This document shows, in pieces, positions 35,465 to 46,860 of a stretch of DNA of 64,000 nucleotides. The notes under the pieces were generated by a model, which saw nothing but the letters and a program-made list of their open reading frames with translations, had not been told where the DNA came from and did not search any database. The stretch is from Trematomus loennbergii (Eukaryota > Chordata > Actinopteri > Perciformes > Nototheniidae). Made by a program: the position numbers and the translations under genes. Position 1 is the stretch's first letter. Each line of letters opens with the position of its first letter. Location of the stretch: contig JAAOOA010000324.1 of assembly GCA_012861695.1 (NCBI GenBank), forward strand, positions 189,001 through 253,000. The letters are read 5' to 3'.

Positions 35465-38400
35465 AGGTCCCCTATTATACTGTTTTTCATCATATGTCAC
35501 AGGTCTCAGATATATCCAGAACCTGTCTCTGATTGGCTGAAACACCAAACAGATCATTGCAGCATTTCCCATAATCCCTCTGTTTCAGCCCTGTTCCAAA
35601 GTGCTGATTCTCTGTCTGTTACTTTAGATGAAAAAAGGAGCCCCTCCCCGCCCCTCTGAGAGAGATTTGGTTACAAAGAACTCAATGGTGCTCTAGGAGG
35701 AGATTCAGGTGATAAGGTGGGGGGGGGGTTACCTTGGTTGCTGATTGGCTAATGGTTACACAACAAAACATCGTTATGACATCATAAAGTGGCCAAAATC
35801 TGATCAGCTCATTTTCAGACAGGTTTTTATAGAAATGGATCAAAAAGAGAGAGAATCTTTGTTCCTGAAACTTTCAGAGTCTCTTTCCACAGAGGGGACA
35901 CATGTTGATGAAGAAGAGACATGAAGAAGAGGGACACATGTTGATGTAGAAGGACATGAAGAAGAGGGGACACATGTTGATGTAGAAGAGACATGAAGAA
36001 GAGGGGACACATGTTGATGTAGAAGAGACATGAAGAAGAGGGACACATGTTGATGTAGAAGAGACATGAAGAAGAGGGGACACATGTTGATGTAGAAGAG
36101 ACATGAAGAAGAGGGGACACATGTTGATGTAGAAGAGACATGGAGAAGAGGGGACACATGTTGATGTAGAAGAGACATGAAGAAGAGGGGACACATGTTG
36201 ATGTAGAAGAGACATGAAGAAGAGGGACACATGTTGATGAAGAAGAGACATGAAGAAGAGGGGACACATGTGATGTAGAAGAGACATGGAGAAGAGGGGA
36301 CACATGTTGATGTAGAAGAGACATGAAGAAGAGGGGACACATGTTGATGTAGAAGAGACATGAAGAAGAGGGACACATGTTGATGTAGAAGAGACATGAA
36401 GAAGAGGGGACACATGTTGATGTAGAAGAGACATGAAGAAGAGGGGACACATGTTGATGAAGAAGAGACATGAAGAAGAGGGGACACATGTTGATGTAGA
36501 AGAGACATGAAGAAGAGGGGACACATGTTGATGTAGAGGAGACATGAAGAAGAGGGGACACATGTTGATGTAGAAGAGACATGAAGAAGAGGGGACACAT
36601 GTTGATGAAGAAGAGACATGAAGAAGAGGGGACACATGTTGATGAAGAAGAGACATGAAGAAGAGGGGACACATGTTGATGTAGAAGAGACATGAAGAAG
36701 AGGGGACACATGTTGATGTAGAAGAGACATGAAGAAGAGGGACACATGGTGATGAAGAAGAGACATGAAGAAGAGGGGACACATGTTGATGTAGAAGAGA
36801 CATGAAGAAGAGGGACACATGTTGATGTAGAAGAGACATGAAGAAGAGGGGACACATTTGATGTAGAAGAGACATGAGAAGAGGGGACACATGGTGATGT
36901 AGAAGAGTCATGAAAAGAGGGGACACATGTTGATGTAGAAGAGACATGAAGAAGAGGGGACACATGTTGATGTAGAAGAGACATGAAGAAGAGGGGACAC
37001 ATGATGTAGAAGAGACATGAAGAAGAGGGGACACATGTTGATGTAGAAGAGACATGAAGAAGAGGGGACACATGTTGATGAAGAAGAGACATGAAGAAGA
37101 GGGGACACATGGTGATGTAGAAGAGACATGAAGAAGAGGGGACACATGTTGATGTAGAAGAGACATGAAGAAGAGGGGACACATGTTGATGTAGAAGAGA
37201 CATGAAGAAGAGGGACACATGTTGATGTAGAAGAGACATGAAGAAGAGGGGACACATGTTGATGTAGAAGAGACATGAAGAAGAGGGGACACATGTTGAT
37301 GTAGAAGAGACATGAAGAAGAGGGGACACATGTTGATGTAGAAGAGACATGAAGAAGAGGGGACACATGTTGATGTAGAAGAGACATGCAGAAGAGGGGA
37401 CACATGTTGATGTAGAAGAGACATGAAGAAGAGGGGACACATGTTGATGTAGAAGAGACATGAAGAAGAGGGGACACATGTTGATGTAGAAGAGACATGA
37501 AGAAGAGGGGACACATGTTGATGTAGAAGAGACATGAAGAAGAGGGGACACATGGTGATGTAGAAGAGACATGAAGAAGAGGGGACACATGTTGATGTAG
37601 AAGAGACATGAAGAAGAGGGGACACATGTTGATGTAGAAGAGACATGAAGAAGAGGGGACACATGTTGATGTAGAAGAGACATGAAGAAGAGGGGACACA
37701 TGTTGATGAAGAAGAGACATGAGGAAGAGGGGACACATGCTGATGAAGAAGAGACATGAAGAAGAGGGACACATGTTGATGAAGAAGAGACATGAAGAAG
37801 AGGGACACATGTTGATGTAGAAGAGACATGAAGAAGAGGGGACACATGTTGATGTAGAAGAGACATGAAGAAGAGGGGACACATGTTGATGTAGAAGAGA
37901 CATGAAGAAGAGGGGACACATGTTGATGAAGAAGAGACATGAAGAAGAGGGACACATGTTGATGTAGAAGAGACGTGAAGAAGAGGGGACACATGTTGAT
38001 GTAGAAGAGACATGAAGAAGAGGGGACACATGTTGATGTAGAAGAGACATGAAGAAGAGGGGACACATGTTGATGTAGAAGAGACATGAAGAAGAGGGGA
38101 CACATGTTGATGAAGAAGAGACATGAAGAAGAGGGACACATGTTGATGTAGAAGAGACATGAAGAAGAGGGGACACATGTTGATGTAGAAGAGACGTGAA
38201 GAAGAGGGGACACATGTTGATGTAGAAGAGACATGAAGAAGAGGGGACACATGTTGATGTAGAAGAGACATGAAGAAGAGGGGACACATGTTGATGTAGA
38301 AGAGACATGAAGAAGAGGGGACACATGTTGATGAAGAAGAGACATGAAGAAGAGGGGACACATGTTGATGTAGAAGAGACATGAAGAAGAGGGAGTCATG

Positions 38401-39068
38401 GTGATAAGAGACATGAAGAAGGGGACACATGTTGATGTAGAAGAGACATGAAGAAGAGGGGACACATGTTGATGTAGAAGAGACATGAAGAAGAGGGGAC
38501 ACATGTTGATGTAGAAGAGACATGAAGAAGAGGGGACACATGTTGATGTAGAAGAGACATGAAGAAGAGGGGACACATGTTGATGAAGAAGAGACATGAA
38601 GAAGAGGGGACACATGTTGATGAAGAAGAGACATGAAGAAGAGGGGACACATGTTGATGTAGAAGAGACATGAAGAAGAGGGGACACATGTTGATGTAGA
38701 AGAGACATGAAGAAGAGGGGACACATGTTGATGTAGAAGAGACATGAAGAAGAGGGGACACATGTTGATGTAGAAGAGACATGAAGAAGAGGGACACATG
38801 TTGATGTAGAAGAGACATGAAGAAGAGGGGACACATGTTGATGAAGAAGAGACATGAAGAAGAGGGGACACATGTTGATGTAGAAGAGACATGAAGAAGA
38901 GGGGACACATGTTGATGTAGAAGAGACATGAAGAAGAGGGGACACATGTTGATGTAGAAGAGACATGAAGAAGAGGGGACACATGTTGATATAGAAGAGA
39001 CATGAAGAAGAGGGGACACATGATGTAGAAGAGACATGAACAAGTGGATTTTGCATAATAGGTGACCT
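35465..39068. mobile_element. TTAA-flanked element, 3.6 kb, mostly minisatellite
   Basis: TTAA at 35461-35464 and 39069-39072; ends AGGTCCCCTATTAT and ATAATAGGTGACCT (one mismatch). The left ~350 bp resembles the left part of the 31.8-kb element (ctcagatatat, aaacagatcat, tttcagccctgtt, gtgctgattct). Nearly all the rest is the 37-bp array. Confidence 0.75.
35890..39040 (-). repeat. 36/37-bp minisatellite, ~85 copies (3.1 kb)
   Basis: The + strand unit is GAAGAGGGGACACATGTTGA followed by TGTAGAAGAGACATGAA, usually 37 bp and 36 bp where GGGG is GGG. Variants change TGTAGAAG to TGAAGAAG. The minus strand has no stop in any frame of the unit, and 37 is not divisible by three, so the frames cycle and give a spurious 1,103-codon open frame. 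A few degenerate units occur near 36850-37000 and 38395-38420. Confidence 0.95.
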
Positions 39069-39722
39069 TTAATATAAAAAATTGTTGAAAACAATCACAT
39101 ACACGCGTATAATCATCTCTTTTAATATTAATAAACAATGATCACAGTTCAGCATGGCTTAGATGTTTCACAGCTTACAAAACTCACTTGATTTCGGTTT
39201 TATATCAAACAAAATATAAAGGTTGAAATATAATTATAAAGTAAATAAATGGTATATATGTAGTGCTTTTCAGAACACATGGTATTAAGTGCTTCACATA
39301 TCACAGTAAGAAAAAAGGTCAAGTAAAGCATTCATCACTAAAATACCCATCTTGTTATAATTATATCTTTAAATGAGTTTTAAACCTATCAACTGAAGTA
39401 TAAAATCTAAATGTTCACCCTGAAATTTACAAAGATACCTTCCCTGGATACAATATCATGATTAAATATAAAATGTTAAAAAAATATCAAAAGGAACATG
39501 TGTAAATGACCTGAATCTGCAACAAAATCAAGAATATGGCATCATTTTCACGTAATTGTATATTATTCAGGATGTCATTTCAATTATTTCATGAAAGAGA
39601 AATGACAGCCAAGTGCAAAAACATCGCCACCATGAGGTCAAACCCGAGAATACAACATTACTTCCATAAATACAAAATGTAATAAAGCTTTTGATATTTT
39701 TTTACACAAGGACCTTTGTAAA
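39069..39722. other. No recognised gene
   Basis: AT-rich DNA. A signal-peptide exon for the V-set gene might be expected on this side, but I see no convincing one. Confidence 0.3.
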
Positions 39723-39724
39723 TT

Positions 39725-39906
39725 ACATTACATTTAGCTGACGCTTTTATCCAAAGCAACTAACAATTACAGGGACATTCTCCCTGGAGTAACTAAGGAC
39801 TAAGTGCCTTACTCAAGGGCACACTAGTGGTGTTGTTCCTGACGGAATTTGAACTCACAACCTTCCGATCTTCAGCCCACCTCACTATCCATTAGACCAC
39901 TATGCA
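39725..39906 (-). mobile_element. tRNA-derived SINE, minus orientation, near full length
   Basis: Read on the minus strand: an A-box-like gtggtctaatggatagtg, a B-box-like ggttgtgagttcaaatt, a middle part with cccttgagtaaggcacttag, and the tail TTGCTTTGGATAAAAGCGTC, then AGCTAAATGTAATG. This tRNA head plus conserved tail is the usual fish SINE design. The head is a degenerate tRNA-like promoter, not a tRNA gene. Confidence 0.8.
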
Positions 39907-39978
39907 CTAGTGTAATGAATGACATTGATTAATTTTTTACATTTGTGCTTAATGTGCATTTTTGGTTATTATGATTAA

Positions 39979-40150
39979 AGGTGGGGTAGGTAAGTTTGAG
40001 AAACCGGCTCGAGATACACTTTTTGTTATATTCCATGGAATGCTCTTAACATCCCGATAGCAATGAATATGAAAAGTGCTTTGACAAAAAATCCATAAAA
40101 AAAATTCATCTGTGGAAGCCATCTGCTTGTGGTTTCCTCTCCTCTCGTAC
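39979..40150 (+). mobile_element. Partial copy of the AGGTGGGGTAGGTAA MITE
   Basis: After TTAA at 39975-39978 the end AGGTGGGGTAGGTAA is followed by about 150 bp matching the reverse complement of the right part of the full copy at 40342-40726. The other end is missing. Confidence 0.7.
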
Positions 40151-40341
40151 CTACACGACACAAAAAAAGATTTTATTTTAATATGCATGTGGAGAATGAC
40201 CTTTTGATGTGTGCAAATAAAACAATGTACACAAATCTAACAATATTTTATTTCATTTTGTTAATAAAAAAAAAGAATCATGAATAATTCGTGAACCAGT
40301 GAGAAGTTAAATGGAAAAATATATATTGTATTTATATTTAA

Positions 40342-40726
40342 AGGTGGGGTAGGTAATTTTGGAGAAACCAGCTCGAGATCGCTAGAATTTGAAAATACAC
40401 AGCCGGAGAAAATCTGCCACTTCCTTACAGAGCCCTCCTCCAACACACACGAACGCGCACATGACCAATGAGGGCACGAGATAAGTTTGTGCACAGATGG
40501 AAGGCTGACAGGCAGGTAGGCCATCCAGTTATTTTAGCCGGGCCGGCTCAGATGATTGGTCGTGCTTTTTACAGTACTACGGCTTCCACAGATGATATTT
40601 TTTATGGATTTTTTGTCAAAGCACTTCAGATAGATATTCATTGCTATCGGGATGTTAAGAGCATTCCATGGAATATAACAAAAAGTGTATCTCGAGCCGG
40701 TTTCTCACACTTACCTACCCCACCTT
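40342..40726. mobile_element. TTAA MITE, 385 bp, complete
   Basis: TTAA at 40338-40341 and 40727-40730; ends AGGTGGGGTAGGTAA and TTACCTACCCCACCT are perfect inverted repeats. No coding capacity. A TTAA-target (Kolobok/piggyBac-type) miniature element. Confidence 0.85.
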
Positions 40727-40803
40727 TAAGTTATCATGTTTTTTTTGTCTTGCTATACAGTTTTGTAATCTTTATTTGTTGTGACTTACAGACCTTTCAA
40801 TGT

Positions 40804-40866
40804 TTATTCAGTAGTGCAGGAAGTGCAGTAATGTAGACGTGGCCAACACAGAGTCAACACAGTGTC
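40804..40866 (-). CDS. Possible terminal exon of the minus-strand V-set gene
   Basis: On the minus strand an acceptor cttttctttcag precedes DTVLTLCWPRLHYCTSCTTE and a TAA that overlaps an AATAAA signal. Phase 0 would match the phase-0 end of the exon at 44935-44906. It lies beyond the 3.9-kb transposon cluster. There is no homology support, so this is a weak proposal. Confidence 0.2.
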   Translation of the reverse strand, partial: DTVLTLCWPRLHYCTSCTTE

Positions 40867-42245
40867 CTGAAAGAAAAGAGGAAAGGTTATAAATATTTTT
40901 CAGAAAAATCAAATACAAACTATATCCTTAATTTATCACGACCCAGTTTAAAATAAGGAATGAAGGACCAATAACAAATGTGTGAACAGTGGCGATCCTA
41001 GAGTCTGTGGGGGCCCTAGGCACAAATTCACTGGGGGCCCCTCGAACCAGCTTTCATCACCATCAGTGACGCCCCAACAGAGAAAGGCAACGAAACTTAA
41101 GATAAGAAGCAGCATTTTACGGAGCTCTATGCATGGGGCCGCCTTGAGGGGGTTTCCCGACGTGTCGTTGCAGTAAATTAAAGGGTGTTTCATGTTGTCA
41201 TTGCTGTGGACCTTCTTAATGTACCTTCTTTGGGGGCCCCCTTCTGGTCCAGTGTCAGTACCATATGTGTTCGGGGTCCGTCGCTTACCAATGACGTCAC
41301 GCATTGTGATTGGCTGTATGGTAATCGCACGCTGATTGGTGTAACTAGGGGCGCTGACTAGGGTATACGGGGGTCTGATCAAAGGATGAAGCTGTTATAA
41401 AGACGGAGAAAGTAAACGATAACGTTTATGGTTAAGTGTTAGCACCCCCGAAGAGGCACAAGCTCTTACGTTGATATTGGAGATTTCAATTTGTAAAAAA
41501 TGGGGAAAAAACAAACAAAACGAATATCCGAATAACGAAATTGAAACCCGAAATAGTACTCCAACGAACGAATATTCGGATATTCGGGTACAGTAGGGCT
41601 GTACCCAAATACTATAATAAAGTTATAGTAAATAATAACAAACTCCAGTGTTAGAATTCCATAATCATAAATAAAATGATATGCAAATAACATTTTCTTG
41701 GCTGTGGACTTGTACTCTACATAATTATGTTGAGCTCATGGTAATCTAATTCAATAAACAATAACTGCAATGAACAGATAGCATTTTCTGACTCGTAAAA
41801 TGATTGGATATGGTGTAATTTGGTAAATGATTCTGTGTTGAAAAATGTATATCTTTAAAAACTGCGTTGGTGTATTAGGGCGGGCCATACTATTTTTTTT
41901 GTGTAAATCGATCGAGAGGGGTGTTCAATAACGTATATGTTGGTATGTAGAACACACATCTATTAAGATTTATTTATTTTGAAGTTGTTGCTATGGAAAC
42001 AACATGACAGAGAAAAAAGTAATATCTTCTACATATAATAACGGACAAAGTAAAGAATGAAGTGTATGTTTAAATGTTAGCACCCCCCGAAGAGGCTCAA
42101 GCTCTTACGTTGAGTCTGGAGTTTCAATACATTCGGAATTTGACCGTGTAAAATGTCCTCTTGGGTTACCGTACAGCCAATGCGTGACGTCATTGGTAAC
42201 CGTAACAGACCCCGAACACATCCGGGGCCGTTCTCATGTCATCTG

Positions 42246-43696
42246 GGCTGCGTTTCACTTCTCTTATTTTTCATTTCCTCGCTCCTCGGTCTCGGTCTCA
42301 CCGGAAGTTGATTTGTCTGCGCCATCTTGAGTAGCGTCCCAATGGCCTTATTTTTGCCGGAGGACCGAGGAGCGAGGAGCGAGGAGCGATAATGGAGGAG
42401 CTATAATCGAGGAACCACCAGACCATCCTTCGATGAAATCCTCAGACACTCGCCCCGCCCCCTTACTGTGTATCGCTCACTGATTGGACGGTGCAGCGCA
42501 TGCACTGATCTGATGCTTCTTGACATGAGAGCAGAGTTTCCCAGCGGAGTGAAGAAAACACATGAAACTCACGGGACTCACTCCTCAGTTTATACTGTGT
42601 TTTGTTTCAATTAATGTATCATTTAGTTACAAATATGTGATATATCTGAACAACAAAGTGGACAAAAATCATTTCATTCATTTATTGGAAACATTTTCAT
42701 GATCGCTTTTTTCGTTTTACATTTTCATTTATTGTCATTTCCATTCAGTCAGTCATTAAGTGCTATTTAACATGTTAATTTGCTACATATCCACACAAAC
42801 AGACAAAGTGTGCAATCCAATGAATGTTAATCTAACTGGGTTTTGATAGATAACATATCTCTTTTTCTTCTCTGAATTATTTTATTTATATTGTGCACTC
42901 TAATCAATATTAATCCAACTATTGTTCGTTTATACATTTTAAGAATGGCGTTTATCTTTTTTGAGAATTAGTTCTTATTTGATTTGATTTATTTGGGTCT
43001 ACAACAGATGATACAAATGTTTGTGTCAGTAAATGTGTACTAACAGAGGCGGGGGTGTTTGTGAAAACAACGGGGACAGAGCTGCTGTCAGACGATCAGC
43101 TGTGCGGCGTCATCACAAACGGACGTCGCTTCACGTGACGCTCCAGAGGAAAGGACGTCCCATTGCTCTTAAAACTCATTTCCCTGCTTCTCGTGGTTTC
43201 CTTGCGTGGGTGTTTCTCAATCGCGAGTAAAGCTGCTTCCGAGCCACTATTTCAAGCATACTACGTCATCGAGTGCCGCCGAAGTACTGTTCCAATCTCC
43301 AGTATACTTGGAAATCTACCGAGCCCGGCGTACTCCGTTTGGAGAAATATCGAGGCTGCACATAAGTAGACTTCGCGGCCTTAAAATCCCCACAATGCTT
43401 TGCGCACGGACCAATTTCCCCAAATCTGTGGCGGAAGATGTAAGGCGGGGCCTCTCATATGACGCACACCTGCACACTTGCTAGCGTGTTCCTCTCTTTG
43501 TTTTCCGAATGTCAGGAAGTATTCTTGACTCGCTTCTGAAGCAAGATGCTCGGCAGACATGTGCTACCAAGCAAGCGTACTCGCGATTGAGAAACACCCC
43601 GTCTCTCCATGCTTCCCTGGTGGGAGGGACTAGTCGCAGGGAAACGACGCAAGTGAGGGACGCAAGGAATCCATTTAACCGAAGTGAAACGCAGCC
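42246..43696. mobile_element. Nested element C (copy 1), TIR GGCTGCGTTTCACTTC
   Basis: The ends GGCTGCGTTTCACTTC and GAAGTGAAACGCAGCC are perfect 16-bp inverted repeats. The interior matches the copy at 47233-48298 along its whole length except for element D. The flanking 3-bp duplication is not clean in this copy. Non-coding. Confidence 0.8.
43208..43599. mobile_element. Innermost nested element D, 392 bp, with proven empty site
   Basis: The ends GGGTGTTTCTCAATCGCGAG and CTCGCGATTGAGAAACACCC are perfect inverted repeats (22 bp in all), flanked by CGT at 43205-43207 and 43600-43602. The sister copy of C at 48190-48210 has the uninterrupted site ttgcgtctctccatgc, so D is an insertion with a 3-bp duplication. 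Confidence 0.9.
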
Positions 43697-44628
43697 CAAA
43701 TCCCCCTCCTCGACTCCTCGGTCCTCCGGTAGTGACCCGGACATGAATTTCAGCGCGCCATGTTGAAGGACATCTCATTTCTCTAAATGCACATCGAGGA
43801 CCGAGCATCGAGCGTCGAGGAGGCTCTCTGGAGGAGCTATAACCGAGGATACACTGATGGGTCCTCCACGGCTCCTCCGCTGATGTATTTCCGGCAACAG
43901 TGATGTTTCAAAGAGTCGAGACGCACGGCCGGACTTATCTCAGCCAATCACAGCTCTGCATGCATCCCCTGGATATTATTTTTGAACTGCTTTCATCGCG
44001 ACGCGATGTTTACAGTGAGAACAGCTGTGAGGTCCGTGCAGAAAGCAGAGCAGTGTGTAAAATATATATCATATCACTCAGTATAACAGGCCTACTCTCT
44101 TTATTTGCTTTAGTTTAGTAGATATCTACAAACAAAGAGTCTCAAACCATTTAGTGCTTCATATAATAAAATACACAACGGCTGTAGCCTGATGATATGC
44201 TTTAGGAGCTGTAGGTGCGTGTGTGTGGTGTAGGTGCGTGTGGTACAGTGTGTGCGTAGATGCAGCGGACAGACAGGTCTCAGTTGGTTTGGTGTCCTCT
44301 GCTTACTTGTAATTCTTGTAAATAAAACTTTTGGCTCGTAATTTATTTTCCTCATTGTAGCGACCAGAGAGGGGGGGGGGGTATATCCAGTCTCTGATAG
44401 TGTTACGTTATTATGAGAGTGCTCTGTTTGATTCTGAAATTGTATATATTTATATATATATATGTGTGTGTGTGTATGTCCGCATCTGTAGCCTGTTATT
44501 GTCTCATTATACTGCACTGTGAATGAATGAAAGTAAATATATAAGTCGTCATGAACACATCTGTCCATCAGACAGAGGGCTGCTGTGCCTCCTGTCATCA
44601 TTAATGGACGTCTCTTTAAAATGACCGC

Positions 44629-44760
44629 TCAGAGGAGAGGAGTTCTCATTTCTCTAACCGCCTGCTGCTTCCCCTCCTCTCTCCTCGGTTCCCCTCCTCG
44701 ACTCCTCCGCTCGCATCTCCTGTGGGCAGGACTAAGTCTCGAGGAGGGGAATTTGATGAA
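44629..44760. other. Terminal region of element B with CTCCTCGA repeats
   Basis: Clusters of CTCCTCG and CGAGGAG blocks recur near 42290-42400, 43700-43870 and here. They pair in inverted orientation and seem to be sub-terminal repeats of element B. Confidence 0.4.
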
Positions 44761-44905
44761 ATGAGAACGGCCCCCGGTAGGCCGAACACATACGGTACCT
44801 ACACCGGGGCCCCAAGCAGTTGCCTGCATTGCCTGTTCGCAAGCGCCTGTGTGTGAATTCAGTAATATATTACACAGTAAAGAAGCCACTTTTATTTTAA
44901 CTTAC

Positions 44906-46833
44906 GCCAATAGTTTTGCAGCTCTGGCCCTTCGTCTGTGGAAAAAAATGTATATAAAAATGTTTTATTCTGGGTGATCCATGTTTTTTTCCGTAACAAA
45001 ACGTTTTTATACATTTCAGGGAAATGTTTTTATTAAAGTAGATTCATGCTTAAAATAATATATTTATAATACATTTTCTGGCATTATTTTACTCACAGTT
45101 CGGTCCTTGGCACGTTGTTCTTCAACACCCGCTGAAAAAAATTAAATGTCTATTTTATTATTTTGAGGATATTGAGGACTTGAACATAAATGCGTATTAA
45201 CGCATTATAAATGTTATTATACATTTTTATATTTAAAGTTCTTTATTTTGTTGGTTACAAAATGTTTTTATTTAAAGTTATTTTAGTTTTTTTTAAAGTA
45301 TATTTGTGTTTTTAAATGTTTTTGTGTTTAATTTCTGCAATTTTTTTTTTTATTTACAATATTTCGTTTTGAATTTAGAGTGTAGAATTTTCATTATGCA
45401 TTTTTAATTTACGCTATAGTTATTATTCATTTTAGTACTACCTAAATGTTTTTTATTACTTTATTTTTTTTATGAATATTTTTGTGGTATTTTTTAAAAG
45501 AACATTAAAATAATAAATATTTATCATTTGTAATCATTATTTTAATGTAAAGTATGCCTATAAATACTGTTTTTATCTGAATACACGTCGAGCAATGAAA
45601 GCATGGCTTACCTGCAATAACGTTGAGTGTTATAGAGCAGATTTCTTTGGGTAGTTTTCCATTCATAACGTGGCATCTGTACATCCCAGCATCAGATTTC
45701 TGCAGAGATGAGATTTTCACAGGAACTTTCCCTATGTTTAAATCCCATTTGTCGCCTTCAGACGCTCGGCCTTTGAATTGTTTCCCCTGATTATCGAGGG
45801 GAGAGCCGTTGGAGTAAACCAGGACAAAGACTACACCGTTGAATTCCCATTCGAAATTGATACTTTGATCAACGTCGCAGTCCAGAGTCACGTCCTGTCC
45901 CACCGCTGCAACTAGGCTCTCTGAAATTAAATGATTTGTAAAGAGAAAAATCAGATATCTAGTGAATTCATGTCCAACAGTTTCTACATATCTTTAAAGA
46001 AGTCGATATACGTTCGTCTATTTATCACAGAAACGTTTCCTTGGCCACTTATTGATTCAAAAACTTCACAAAACAACAACAAAGAGACACCATTTTAACT
46101 ACAAACAATAGTTATTTTTAGTTTGTTACTTACTGTGCACCGCTCTTGGCTCTATTACTGTGGAGAACATGTAAAAAACACGACATTACAAAGCAAACCA
46201 TTTGAGAAACTGTATATAAATACATTAGGTCTCTGAAATTAAATGATTTGTAATGAGAAAAAACAGATATCTAGTAAACTAACATAAAACCCAAACAGTT
46301 TTGACATCTTTAAAAAAAGAGACAAAATAAAACTACAAGGAGACAGAGAAATTACGAGGAGACAATAAAAACCACAAAGAGAGAGGCACCAACCAGGAAC
46401 AAACTACCAAGAGACACTCAACTGTTTTTAAGTTAACACAAGAAAACATTTGAAAAAAACTGAAAAGTGGTTTATTTTTCTAATGTTTTAGAGTTATTTC
46501 TTTATTTTGGTGTACTTACCCAACACCCCTGGCTCTATTCCTACTGGAAAAAAGTGGCAAAAATATGAGATAAAAAAAACCATTTTATTTATTTGACCAC
46601 ATTTCAGAATGGATGGCAATAAGGAAAGGTTTGAAAGAGCAAGACATGTTGGATGGTTCGTTGATGTATTGCTATATGTTAACTGATGCACTATTTTATG
46701 TCTTTGATCCTAATTTTCAATACATGTTATGTTAATGCTTATTTAAGGAAGAAATCCTACCTTTGCTTGTCATCAAAACAAATAAAATCAGTCCAAAAAA
46801 TACAATCAGTCCACTTTTCCAGAACTGCGTCAT
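44906..46833 (-). CDS. Small V-set Ig protein gene (B7/butyrophilin-like) with two 24-nt mini-exons
   Basis: Exons: 46833-46761 (signal peptide, MTQFWKSGLIVFFGLILFVL then MTSK), 46543-46520 (VGIEPGVL), 46157-46134 (VIEPRAVH), 45920-45612 (V-set), 45131-45097 (AGVEEQRAKDRT) and 44935-44906 (TKGQSCKTIG). All join in frame across GT-AG introns. The V-set part is intact: SLVAAVGQDVTLDCDVD, INFEWEFNGVVFVLVY and SLQKSDAGMYRCHVMNG, with the C...DxGxYxC pair. It resembles VTCN1/butyrophilin V domains, which act at the cell surface in T-cell co-regulation; ligand unknown. No membrane segment was found after the domain, so the product is either secreted or continues past the hAT insertion whose target repeat begins 49 bp beyond the last exon. 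Confidence 0.7.
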
Positions 46834-46840
46834 TGTGAAC

Positions 46841-46860
46841 AATTTTTACTTTCACTTTGA
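46841..46860 (-). promoter_or_regulatory. ISRE/IRF-like motif upstream of the V-set gene start
   Basis: The minus strand reads AAAGTGAAAGTAAAAATT just 8-27 bp before the ATG, with two GAAA-type half sites. This resembles interferon-response elements, but it lies very close to the start codon. Motif-only evidence. Confidence 0.25.

Larger units (their letters stand above)
42225..44773. mobile_element. Nested element B, 3-bp TSD, TIR GGGCCGTTCTCAT
   Basis: The ends GGGCCGTTCTCAT and ATGAGAACGGGCC-type (ATGAGAACGGCCC) are inverted, flanked by CCG at 42222-42224 and 44774-44776. Beyond the TIR, left TCAT..AAATCCCCCTCCTCGA (across element C) matches right TCATCAAATTCCCCTCCTCG in reverse. A 3-bp duplication fits PIF/Harbinger-type elements. 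No transposase remains. Confidence 0.65.
40987..44849. mobile_element. hAT-type element (3.86 kb) hosting nested insertions
   Basis: An 8-bp target duplication TGTGTGAA stands at 40979-40986 and 44850-44857. The ends are CAGTGGCGATCC on the left and, reverse-complemented, CAGGCGCTTGCG on the right. Inner GGGGGCCC and GGGGCCCC blocks also pair. The hAT part itself is about 1.3 kb; the rest is the insert 42225-44773. Inside its left part, 41262-41330 pairs in reverse with 42163-42230 (shared core ACCAATGACGTCACGCATTG), and an 80-bp direct repeat (gaagaggcacaagctcttac) lies near 41447 and 42092. No transposase is seen. Confidence 0.8.

Noticed and set aside
34593..35532. Frames reading EETQRDSLNCSYV repeats on the + strand
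   Set aside because: Translation of the 45-bp minisatellite on the strand opposite to the gene.
35827..39138. 1,103-codon minus-strand open frame rich in Ser, Leu, His and Cys
   Set aside because: It is produced entirely by the 37-bp minisatellite, which lacks stops in all three minus frames. No domain, splice or promoter evidence.
39725..39906. tRNA gene
   Set aside because: A- and B-box-like text is present but belongs to a SINE with the conserved fish tail; the head is degenerate.
40468..40836. 122-codon + strand frame
   Set aside because: It covers the 385-bp TTAA MITE and its flank; nothing resembles a protein family.
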